A stretch of 64,000 nt of DNA from Sebastes aleutianus (taxonomy: Eukaryota; Chordata; Actinopteri; Perciformes; Sebastidae). The position numbers were made by a program, and so were the translations under genes. The notes beneath the pieces were generated by a model. The model had not been told where the DNA came from. It was given only the letters and a program-made list of their open reading frames with translations, and did not search any database. The stretch is taken from assembly GCA_916700875.1 (NCBI GenBank), contig CAKAKS010000039.1:11511044-11575043 (forward strand), in the 5' to 3' direction. The first letter of the stretch is position 1. Each line of letters opens with the position of its first letter. Of this stretch, positions 1 through 12,300 are shown in pieces.

Positions 1-396
1 ACCTCTGTATTCGGCCTCTGAATCTCCTCCCTCCTCCTGGTCATCACCTCCTCTCTCTTCCTCTTGTCCTCCTCTTCCTCCTCCCTCCTCACCCTCTCAG
101 CTCGAATCGCCTCCTCCTCACGCTCCTTCCTCCTCTCCATTGCCACCCCGGCGCTGTCTTCCTTTGCATGCTCCTGTCTCTGGAGTCGGCTGGAGGACAT
201 GACCGAGGCCTGGGCGGTCTTCACGGGTACAGCTTTGTTTATCGAGTCCTCCTCTTCGTCCTCGTCCTCCTCGCCTCCCTGGCTGAGCTCCTGCAGGCGC
301 TGCTGCCTCCGTCTCTCTCGGCGCTGCGTCCAGTCGCTGAAGCCTTCGTCCTCCTCCAGAGACAGCGAGCTGCTCGGCTTCAGGTCACCGTCGTAC
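1..396 (-). CDS. lsp1: lsp1 coding exon 3 (runs to the window edge)
   Basis: The acceptor is CGTCCTCAG|GTACGA. It stays open for 131 codons to base 1. It encodes YDGDLKPSSSLSLEEDEGFSD, then a very charged Glu/Arg region. The DEGF-DW core identifies LSP1. The last bases (GAG|GT in transcript sense) could be a donor or simply run on; the edge prevents a decision. Confidence 0.85.
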
Positions 397-3300
397 CTGA
401 GGACGAGACGGGAGAGGGGAGTCAGGACGTTAGCTGATGTGAAACAGCAGCAGGTGTTTCAAACTAACAAACCAGACTTAATGAACAACCCCGTATTAAA
501 TCTTTAAATAACACATTCGGCAGAAGACAGTGCAATGTGCAATACCGAAACACGATGAAAAGACAACACAGAAGTAGGGATTGAACACTAAAAACAAATT
601 ACATCAAACACCAGAGATAAACAGAAAAATGAAAACGCTGTCTTCAGCAGGTTACAGTTTGGTGTCATCAGCAAAGAAAGACACTGTGCTCATCATAAGG
701 AGACAAAACCGATAAAATAACCATCCAAACACATAATCTTCTGATTGTTTCTTGTTTAAAAGTTTCCTTAAAAGAACTTTTAGTATTTTAATTACTTCAC
801 TGAAACAAAATACATTCCTCTAAACAACGGGGGTTGCACCTCTGAGGTCCATGACAGTAACTAAATAAATGTGTCTATATTAGGGCTGCAAAGATAACAC
901 GCAAATTCATTAAAGCAATCAATTATAATCCAGTAATATACTGTTTATTATTCTGAAATGGGACATTTTGCATAATGAGTACTTTTGTTACTTAAGTATA
1001 TTTTGAAGTAAAGTTTTGAACGCAGGACTTTTACTATATATCTGTGTACTCCTGTCTGGTGTCATCTTGAGTACATTCAGTACAACACTTTGGTCTACAA
1101 TAAAATATCTTCACAACTACCTGCCAGATTACTACGACATTTGATGTGAATATTCTTAGTCTCCAGAGGATAAACAGCTCCTCCAGCACCACCATCAAGA
1201 AACCATCTCTTGCTCCATCACATCACCATTCCCACCTGTATGTTCTCCCAGTGTTAAGAGGAGCAGATTAAACTGAGTAAAACATTTCTCCACTGATTAG
1301 CTCCTGTAATCACAGAGCCATTAGCAGCAGAGAGCAGCTGACCGATGAACCTCCAACGCAGCTGAAACAACAACCAGTAAAAACAGGAAATGGACTTCTG
1401 GTCAGAAGAGCATTAAAGTAATATTTGTGTGGGATTCTCTCTGACGTTTGTTTGTCATAACTGCAGTTTATGGTAACACTTTGTTTTACAGGTCTGCAAA
1501 TTTCATGGTAATTAGGTGATAATTAGCAAGTAACATATTTGAAATTTCTTTGGACTGACTGCCCAATTACCCCAATATTTACCTCAATTTATCGAAAATT
1601 ACTTTATTCTAAATATGATTTAAACATTATATGCTAAAATAGCATATAGTGGTTTACTGTCGGTAGGAAACAAGAAACAAATCCTACAAACTGCAACCTG
1701 CAGCTCCTCTGTGACGGCTCAGTACTGAACTCAGGATGTTTGGAGAAATCATCCATCAACACTGCAGCTCTGCAGGGAAATCACTGCAGTATAATGTAAA
1801 ATCCCAGTTATTTCATGTTTTATTCAAGTGTTAAATATGAATTAAGTTTTGATTCAGAGAACTTATGGTTGAACACATTCTCTCCCCGCTGAGTAAAAGT
1901 AATGAAAGTGTGTTTTGTGTTCCCGGGAGCTGGCAGAAAGGAATTCACTCAGCATTCCCAAGATGATTAAGACGCCTGGCCGGCCGGCGGAGCCCCCGCT
2001 GCATTATGGGAGTCTCTCAGCAGCTAATCAGCCTTAACGAGCGCCGACGTTTCTGTTCCTGTTGTGTGTGCCGACACCTGGACAAATTCAGAGTGAGTCG
2101 AGGTGGAGATACATCCGTCAGGAAACACCTCCACCACCTCTCACGGTCATGTTTTCTGTCAGATGCTGCGATCATTTTATGCATCTTGTTCGACAAGAAG
2201 GACGTGTACAGACGAATGAGGACAGAAATGTCAACATTAATAATCCCAGAGAAGTCCCATTCACCTCGTCTCACTTCACCATCAATGGAAATGTTAAATG
2301 TTGGAAACCTAACGTCTATTTTTTGCCACAGCTGATAAATTTACCGGACTTCCTTCTGCGCATTGATATGATTGGATGTGGTCCTCCAGAAATAACAGAC
2401 CATAGAACGACGTGATTGACCAATCAGAATCGAGTATTTTAATAAATACTGTTACTGCTGGCATGAAAGTGAAGAATACTACGGGTCGGTTTTGACCTCA
2501 GAATTATTCAGAAAACTTGAGGATTTTTTCAAACTGAAAGCGATCAAATCATTTCTATATCAATAAAATCATTTCTTAAATTAATATTTTGTGTCAAATT
2601 ATTGACTTCTTTAGTACGTATCCTTGTAATAAGCTGGATAATGTACAGTGAGCTGATTGTTATTGCAAAAAGAACCCCGACAGGGTGATTCAAGACCTGT
2701 TCACCCTGTCGGGGTTCATCTCGCAATAACGACCGGCTCACAGTACATTATCCCTTACATGTAGTATAGATTATTTTATTTGATATTTACGTTTGTCTTC
2801 TACTTCAGCATTCTCAATAGTCGCAACTCAACCGCAAACTGGGATTTCTACGTTTCTGTTTGTGTACAAATTAAATAAACACGGGAAAAGGTGGACCAAA
2901 TGTGGATTAATCCACCGCTAGAAATAGTCCCCAACAAATGCACTATTTCTTCCTGTTTGTTTGATAAAAACTACAGTGAGCAGCTGTTTTAGGGAATTAC
3001 TGATGAAACTATATATTTGTGTTTTTAAAGATTTACGTCTTCAGTATGGGTTTGGAGCTGAGAGACACAGTCGGACACATTGTGGGTTGATGGCTGATTA
3101 GATAACCGGATGTAGAGTCATCCAGGTAACTGGACAGTTTAATTTGAGCAGAAGATTGATGGTTACTTCAACCAACATCTGTTGGTTCTAACTCTGCCAG
3201 CACTTGACCTCTGACCTCCTTGTATCCAGGAAATCCTGCAGCAAACTTTGCAAAAAGGGGATTTCAACACAGCATTACATCACCGCTGAGTCTTGTACAG

Positions 3301-6300
3301 AAAACCTTTCAATTACAGGCTGCGACCTCACAGCGAGTCACCGCAGCCTGAAAGCAGCTGAGCCCGTGATGTGACGGAGGAGAAGGTGTCGTAGGCTGTG
3401 ATTAAAAGTCGTCTGAAACGCCACAAGCTTTGACGTGGTGGTAGTAAACATTCTTCGGAGGTTGTGTAATGAGAGAGCAGCTGTGTGTTTGTCTTCACAT
3501 CAGGAGGGAAGAGGCAGCTTCTCCCAATGGAAACATTTGTTTTATGTAAGCAGACATGCGTTGAAAACTCCGTAAACCGAGCAGGCGTAACGGCGAGGAG
3601 CTTTAAGTTTCACAGCTGGGGAAACATGAGGACGAACTCTTTAAACTCAACGCAGTCACACAGTTAGCAGCTTGTGCAGGAAGTCACTGGTCACGAGACG
3701 AATGAGTGAATAATGTTCTGCACTTAATAACTTCCTGTTCCCATGATGACATGAACAAGGAATTCAAGGACTTCTTTAATGTTTGCGGCTAGACAGAGAA
3801 ATAATTAACCTCTGAAATGTTTTGGTTCAACCCTCTTAAAGCATTTTGTAACTTTGTTTTGTGCTGTATAAATAAAGTTTATTATTATTCAGCCCAGTCG
3901 CACAGCAGCACGTGAAATAGTCACGAAATTGAATGTACAAAAATATGTTTTCACATTTGTGTACATAGACACAAATTTAACGTTTTCTTTGTGATGGTCA
4001 GCACAAAATCAATTTGTATTTAATCCACGTACTTGTGAACAAAGAAGTATAAAGAGTGACGAACGCCGCGCAGGGAGGAGGTCAGGGTGAATGGATGAGT
4101 CAAAAAACACCCGACTTTTGCCCAAGAGACCGGCGTTTGTGTCCCGTGTAAAACTAGAAGTCAAAGTTGATTTATTTTTCAAGTAACTTCCGTACTTAAG
4201 TTACGACACTTCCAGTGTTATTTCAACCCAAACCGTGATCTTTTCCTAAAGCTAACTAAGTAGTTTTTGTCACGTAACTTCCGTACTTAAGTGACAGCAC
4301 TTCCGGTATTTTTTTTTTTAACCCAAACAGTGATCTTTTCCTGATGCTAACTGAGTAGTTTTCGTGAGGTAGCCTCAGTACTTAAGTTACGGTGGAGTTA
4401 TTTTAACCCAAACTGTGATCTTTTCTTAAAGCTAACTAAGTAGTTTGTTGCCTAAGTCTAACCAATTCGATTTTTTCCCAAACCTAACGAAGTAGTTTTA
4501 GCTCTTACTGGAGCATAAATTAACACGTGCGTCTCGTGTTGCTGGACATTCGTAGGAAAAAGCACGAAAAATATGTCGTTGAAAGTCGTGCTGAGGGTCA
4601 CGAAAAAAAAGGGAAATTCGTATCTATGAACACGATTCAAATAGATTACATTTCTTGGCTATTTCACAAACTGCTGTGAGACTGAGCTGTATTATTTCTG
4701 ATTATGTAGTCTATCAAACTGTTTGTCTGTACGTACTTGCTCTCCTCCGCCGGTGTCCCGTCCTCCGGTGAGGACTCTCCGGGTAGCGAGCCGCCGCTGG
4801 TCCAGCTGGTAGACTCCCGGGCTCGTCGACGGCGCTCCCTCTCCACCTCCTCAGCATCCTCCACGCTCCTCTGAGCTGTCAGCCTGCAGACGGAGGAGGA
4901 CACAGTTAGCGACAGAATACCAGTAAGCTACTCCAGGTGAAGTAAATCTCAAATGTATCTGTAGTTGAGCACTTTTATTTTCCAAGCAGAATATTGGATG
5001 TTTTACATTTTATTCTATCGTACATACAGTAGACAATTTATGCTCCAAGATTGTTGGACCCATCATATATCATTTTTTGCTTTTTATACTACGTCACGTC
5101 CTCTCAGCATCGTTCATTATTCTACGTCACTAGCTCTGAGCGTAGCATATTCATGTGGATGCGTTTACATTGCAGTCAGTACAGATTACATGGTGTGAAA
5201 TGACACGCCAAAAGCAACAACAGTGTTGTGATAGCACAGGAAATGACTTGATGACTTGATGATTGATCAACCGGACACATTTTCTCCATTAATTGATTTA
5301 CTGTACAGTGACAAATTGCTGGTTTTGTCAACATTTCAAAACTCTAAAATATTCAGTCTACAGGGATATACCATAAAACAGAGAAAAGCAGCAATAATCC
5401 AACACAGTCTCACGGCAGTTCATGAAATAGTCACGAAATTTAATCTATCTGATTTGTGTACATAGACACGAATTTCTCTTTTTTCGTGTGAAACTTAGCA
5501 CGACTTTCAACAACGTCTTTTTTGTGCGTTTTCCTACGAATGTCCAGCAACATGTGACGTAAGTGTCAATTTCCGCTCCAGTCTTTAAACAAAAACAAAA
5601 AAACTTAGGTTTAGGAAAAGATCGCGGTTTGGGTTAAAACAACACTGGAAGTGACGTAACTTAAGTTCTGAAGTTACGTTACAAATAAATCAACGTTGAC
5701 TTCACACGGGACATGAACAGCGGTCTCCTGGGTGAATGTCAGTTTTTATTGATCCATCCATCCACCCCGACCTCCTCCCTACACGGCTTTCACCGCTCTT
5801 TATACTTCCCGGTTCACAATTACGTGGATTACATATGACTAGATTTTGTGCTGACCATCACGAAAAAAAATTGAAATTCGTGTCCATGTACACGAATCAA
5901 TACATTTAACTTTGTGACTATTTCATGAACTGCTCACATTTAAGAAGCTGGAAATAAAGGATGTTTGTTAAGTGACTGAAAGGATTCATCAATTATCAAA
6001 ATATATATCATAATATTTACAATAATTTCTCCACAAAATGTTATTCATTGTGCTGGCAAAAAAACATCTTTATACTGTAAAATGTGCGCTCAGAAATGAG
6101 ACAAATATAATTCCACATAAAAGATTAAGTTGTCAGAAACTTTGAAAAGTTTCTCAGCTCAATGACACAAAATCCCCCAAATTACCAAATCACTTAAATG
6201 CTGATTTTAACACGTAATGAGTACTTTTCCATTGTGGTACTGCTCCTCACAGATGACGTCTTTAATCACTGGTGGTTGGGAAACAATAAATGAGAAACAT

Positions 6301-9300
6301 TTGTTACGTATCACACACGACCCGCTGACTGACTGACTCATGGTTGCTTTCTCAACAAGGAGTCAGTGAAGTCGTGAGGAGGATGAGATCCAACCGGAAC
6401 AACATCTGCAGAGCTTCGGACCAGAAATGTTTATCTGCAGGATAAACACATGTGCTCTTCACCCCGTGTCCAGCGTGACATCACAGCATTTATTACAAAC
6501 ACTGTTAATCTTTATTTATCCAGAGACGAGGTGCCAAACATGAAGACTCACACATGAATGAATGATCCTCTCAACAACGACAGCTTTAATCCCAGAACTT
6601 CCCCTCAGCTGGAGACAACATGGTGACGTGAAACAGAGTGTTTCTTCTTCACTTTAAAACAGTTTGTTGTTTGTTTGATCATTAGAATCTGCATTAGGAG
6701 ATTTTGAAAGAGGATTTTTGGATCTTGGAAATAGAGTCAACGTTAGCTGTGCTAAGTTTGGAAATAACTGAAAGGGTTCATTCGGATTTTTTGAAGTGGG
6801 GTTGTATGTATACTTCGGAGTTCTAGGAAGTCTAATTACTGCTTTTGTGAATGGAGTCTGGTGGCTTTGAAGAGAGCGATATAACATCTTCAGTTCCCCG
6901 TCAGAAAGGGCTGTCTGACGGCGAGGTGAAGCGGCTGTCGACAGGAGCAGCAGAAAAAATTATTTTAGCCACCTCAAAAAAAATCGATATCAGTTTAATT
7001 GTACGCTATATTTAGAATATTTTCATCCCTTTTTACCTTGTCGTCAGACAGCCTTTTCTGATGGGGAAGCTGTTTTTTCGCCGTCTTGAAAGCCACCAGA
7101 CTCCATTTACAAAAACAGTAATTTTACCTCTCAGAACAGGGGAGTCGCTGGTCTACCGCTGCATCGATCCGTTAGTTTGTTTGTGTTATTGTGTGACTTT
7201 CTGATCTGAACTAACGTGGTGTCCCGAGCAGTACGTTGCTTAGCTTTCTGCCGGTACTCCTGTCTGCTTCTCCAAACTGGGAGCACGCCGACCGCCATCA
7301 ACGTTACTGTATGTGACGTTAATACACTGACTATACTTCAGGTCACATGGGATAAAGTTTAAGAAGTGCTTGAAGGGAAAATAGCATTTCGACGCTAAAA
7401 CATACTTTGACCAAAATGTGAATGTTCAGACTTGAATACATAAGGAACGCTTTTACTGAGTAAATCCGAAACCTGTAAGCTGGTCTCTGGCTTGTGTTGA
7501 TGTTGATCTTGTTTCAGGACTAACAGCTCGATAAGCTCCATGTGGCTGCTCAGGTGTCCAGTTACTGAACTCACATTTGGGTTCTGGGTCACTAACGGAT
7601 CCCTAATGGCTCCATCTGTTCCTCCTCTTTAACAGAAGGGGTCGATGAAGGTCAGACACGCTGTGACCTCTGACCCTGTTTGCACCTTCCTGTGTTCTCA
7701 TCAGAGATTTACATTAACCAGATTCAGGGATAAAAACTGATTAATAAATGACAAAACTCATCATCTCCTGAACCTCCACACTGTTCTCCATCACTGTTTA
7801 TAGCTTTACAGCTTTTATCACATCAGATTTCGGCTATTTTTGCTACTTGATCTCTATTTTTGCTAATTTGCTGAAACAAGCAGCAAGTGTGACAACAAAT
7901 CCAGGTTTAGTTTCTGCAGCTGACTGACAAGAGACTAATCCAAAAGTAATCACTGTAAACGTCTCTTAGAGTTAAAGATATGATCCTTGGGTATGCGCCA
8001 AAACCAGACCGGCACAGTGCCGGATCAAGATTCAACCTTCAACCAGAGGTCAGTTACTGATAAGCTTTAACACTCGTCAGCATCAGCATCACTTCCTCCT
8101 CCTCCTCCATGTGTCCGCCCGTCCTTCCTGTTGGCAGACGGAGGGACGAGCAGACAGGAAGTGAATGGACTGACGGAGGTGGAGAGGCCGGTGAACAGCT
8201 GGATGTGGGTCAGAAACTCTCTGATGGAGGCTGTCCCTGGACAGGGTGAGAGCGGTGAGGAGGTTGGTGTCGGTGGATCTGAGGTTGCAGGACAACACTT
8301 TCTCACTCTCACCTCGTCAAATACCACCGCTTGGTCAGTGCCCCTTGGCATCGGAGGCCGACACACTTTTTTAGCGTTACTTTTGGATGGACCGGGGACG
8401 GCCTGTCAATATACGCTCTTTACATGCATAGTGTCCTTTCAAAATAAACTTCCATTTTCACAGGAAGTTAGGTTTAGGCAACACAACCGTACAGCTAGGC
8501 TTAGTTTGGTCTTGGTTGACGTTAACTTCACTGACTAGCGAGTCACGGGTCTCACTGGACTCAAGATACTAACGACTCATGTGACTAACGGGGCTGACGA
8601 CGACTCATGTCACCAACAGCTCATGGCACTAACGACTCACGGGACTAACGACTCACGGGACTGACGATACTAAGGACTCACGTGACTAAGGACTCACGTG
8701 ACTAAGGACTCATGTGACTAAGGACTCACGTGACTCACAGGGCTGACAATACTAACGATTCAAGTGACTAGGAACTCCTGTGACAAAATAAGTCAACATT
8801 ACTTTTAGGGACTCTCACGCTATTAATACTACGTCAGTTGCTCCAACTGTCGAATCTCTGCGGGTGGGTTTACATTGGAGTTAGTTGAAAGCCCGGTTCG
8901 TCACATACTGTTGCTAAAGGGCGCTTCCATGCGTTGGTCTCCCGATGCTGAGGGGCGCTTACCGATCGTCGGTATTTGACGAGTTGGGAGTGAGAACAAG
9001 TTGTGCAGGTGGGAGTATGCCGGTACAGGAGGTCAGTGAGGTAGGAGGAGGCTTTGTAGGTGATTTATATAGTATTATACATTATATACATTATTTAGTG
9101 ATCCTGAGTGAGACACTGGAACATCTGTGGTGTATAAAATCTGTCTCTGGTTGCTGGTTTGTTGACAGTTTTGGTGTTGAAAGCTGCCGGGCTTCGAGCC
9201 AGCAGACTGTTTGAGCTAAACTCTGTTACGTCTCCTTTCTGTAATCATCTGCTCTGCTGACTCAAACATCTGATTTGGACTAAATAATTAGGTGATTTTG

Positions 9301-12300
9301 AAGTACCAGGATTACCGGCAGCTTTACTTCCTTCTTCTCGTCCTGTGTTTTATCAAAACTAAATCTCTCTCTCTCTCTCCCGTCGTCTAATCATCAGAAA
9401 CCCTGAGAGCCGGTCTGGACTGTGTCAGGCTAGACGTTACCTCTCCAGGCAGTTACATGTACAGAACGCTTTCACTTCCTCAGCGGGAGTCGAGCAGGTT
9501 TTATGTAAACTGACACCAGAGGCAAGACTGAGCACGCTGCCTCCATCAACGTTTCCTCAGATTAAAGGCTGACATAGTGCCCTTGAGCCCCGGACGTCAG
9601 TGTGATTGGCAACAAGGTTCAAACCGTCACCTGAGCCGAGGAGTCAACACTAGAGAGAGACCACTTTTCTTCATGTAAAGATACGTAAAATTAGCTAATT
9701 CAATAATGACTATTTCATATACAGAACATATTACTTTACACCATATTAAAAAATATTTTTTGTTACAAATCATTTATATGATTTTCGTCATCTAAATGCG
9801 CCTGTCCTACACCTAACATATTTTATATTTTTTTGTGTATGAAGACTGACATCTTTGGTTACTGTATTTTTCAGGGTACATTTTTCCCATATTTTTAGAA
9901 AATGTTTTTATATCAATATTTACAATGATGCACAAAGCTTGATGGAAATGAATTTAAATATCTTTAAAATATTATAGAAATTTAAAAAAGGAAATGTATA
10001 AACTGAACATTAGTGTAATATTGCGGTAAGGACATTTAGGGATGAAAACCATAAAAAATGAACATGTTACAGATTAGAATCTTAACCGCTATATGTAATT
10101 TTGTGTACCTGTTTATATTTATTACATACTCTGATGGTTAAAATTAAAATTCATAGAGGTTGATTTTTTTGGGAGAGTCAAAAGTGACCGTAGTTGCAGA
10201 AACACCCTTTTATACACTACATATATAAGAACATATAAAGGTTGAAAGGTGCTTTTTTTCTCTTTTGATGGATGTTAGGCTAGCAGTTTCCCCAAGTATC
10301 TAGTCTTTGTGCGAAGCTAGCTTAGCAGTTTCCCTCTGTTTCCAGTCTTTTCTTTCCAGGCCTCACCGAGATCACATCCTTCTTCTCGTCTGACTGACAA
10401 AATTATGAATTGTGAATCAAACAGTTGTCCTGTTTCTTCAAATAAAAAACAGTCTCCCAGAGTTTTGGAGACACAGCTGGTTGCCAGCAGATATTTAAGA
10501 CTTTAATAATTCAGTTCTTTCATCACCAACATCAGAAGCAACCACCAGAAACACGACTCAGAAACCAGATAGAGAGCTGCACCACCTGCCAACACACCAC
10601 CTCCAGCACATATTGTTGCTCTCCACCTGTCTGCACTTGTTCAAGCTGCGTCTTTATAGTCCGGCGACGTCTCAGCGGATCGACAGTGAAAGAGGGATTC
10701 ACTGCCGGGAGGAGGAAAGGTTAAAAGTATTAGCAGCTCCTTTGTGAGCTCACATGCTGTCAGCGTAGGGATGACTCGGTTGAATGACACAATAATAACA
10801 CGGTTGGCTTTCAGCCGGGGGGACAGACGAGGATGGTGGGAACACATTTGTGAGATGAAGTCATGGTTGTGTTGAGACAAGTCGGGGCGGCGGAGGGCAC
10901 TGAATCACTCTCATGCAACGACGACAAAAAAGACGACACTTCCCAGAAAAGAAGTCACCGGATGAGTTGTTGGGAAAGAGCTTCAACCTGCTGAGAGACG
11001 ACCTGTCTGTGTTTTGATACGTCTCACAGCTTCTGTGTCTTCACCATCACCGTCCACACTGAAATATCAACAACTAGGCTATTTGATGGATTGCCATTAA
11101 ATGTTATACACACATTCGCGCTTCCCAGATAAAGAATCCTACTGACTCTGGACGTCCTCTGACCTTACATTGTAGTTACTTTAAAGCCCGCTGCATCTCA
11201 TACAGACACTAAAGGGTGCCTTGTGCGTCGGTATCAGACACCCGGGGAATGAGAACGGGCTGAGCGTGCAGAGATGAGCTGGTATTTTATGAGTTTGTTC
11301 ATAAAAAATGTTGCCAAATCCTGTCAGAAGTAGGCTACGGCAAACACATCTTTCTTCTCCAGAGCAGCTTTAAGCACAGTGAGTCCTGCTCTAGGAGTGA
11401 TGCTAAATCAGTTGAGGACTCTTAAGGGTGCAAATCCCTAAACTGACAGTATTAAATCCTTTATAATGAGTAATCAGTTCATCAGAGATGTACCCATTAT
11501 CTACCAGAGAGGAGTTTGTGCCGTCTGTGTTTACATCACGTCATCATACTGAGGTGATCTGCTCTCACAGATAGGACTCCTGGAAACAGGAAACCCACTC
11601 TGTTTACTTTCCCTCGGCCCTTTTAATGCAGACAACCTGCGGAGGGCGAGCTCAGCGCCGCCATCACTCATCAGCTAACTCCACCCCGAATAACATTCCT
11701 CAGCCTCTTATCTCCCCGTATCATAAACACCGAGGACCCCCACCCATGTGTGGGGGATTCAGAGGTCAGAGGTCGCAGCAGTCAGTTTGTTTTGAAGCAG
11801 GTATGCCTCCTGAATGACATCAGCCAGAGGGAGCTGATTGAAAACAGCCGTGCTGCCTTGACCCGCTGCACTCCATCTGATAACAACGTGTTTTAGAAAA
11901 TACAGCAGTATCACTGTGAAATACAGTCACAATGAGGTAGTTTGTTACATTCAACACAACTGGTCATGTGACTTCTGGGCCACAACCCCCAAAAATATGT
12001 TCAAAACAAAGGCAGCTGGTGCGCCACGAGTAAAAATCTAACCAGCCGTTTAACGTCAGTAAACAGAGACAACAGAGATAAATCAACAGACGGTTGGTGC
12101 TACATGAGCACAAATAAAGGAAGCAGGACAAAAAATAAACACTACAAGGACGAGAAAATAAAACTCCTCTTTCATCACCTCAGTTGGGCTTGAATGCTGT
12201 TTTAATCTGAACTACAGCTATGAAATAAATGCAGTGGAGTAAAGGTATAAAGTAACAGAAAATGGAAATACTCGAGTACAAATACCTTAAAACTTGTACT

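Larger units (their letters stand above)
397..4736 (-). other. lsp1 intron 2: repeat-bearing, no further exon seen
   Basis: 4.3 kb between lsp1 exons 2 and 3. It holds a palindromic MITE-like element (about 2370-2760), a copy of an interspersed repeat at about 2889-2945 that recurs at 35047 and 35401, and a long-TIR MITE copy (about 3887-4680). The open frames around 2006-2415 overlap each other on both strands and have no splice-compatible partners; I do not call them. Confidence 0.6.

Noticed and set aside
64..507. Plus-strand Ser-rich frames at the left edge
   Set aside because: They are the antisense of lsp1 exon 3, whose minus-strand reading matches LSP1.
6654..6887. Minus-strand frame near 6.7 kb
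   Set aside because: It lies across the end of the foldback element that recurs at 42826 and is not conserved as a frame there.
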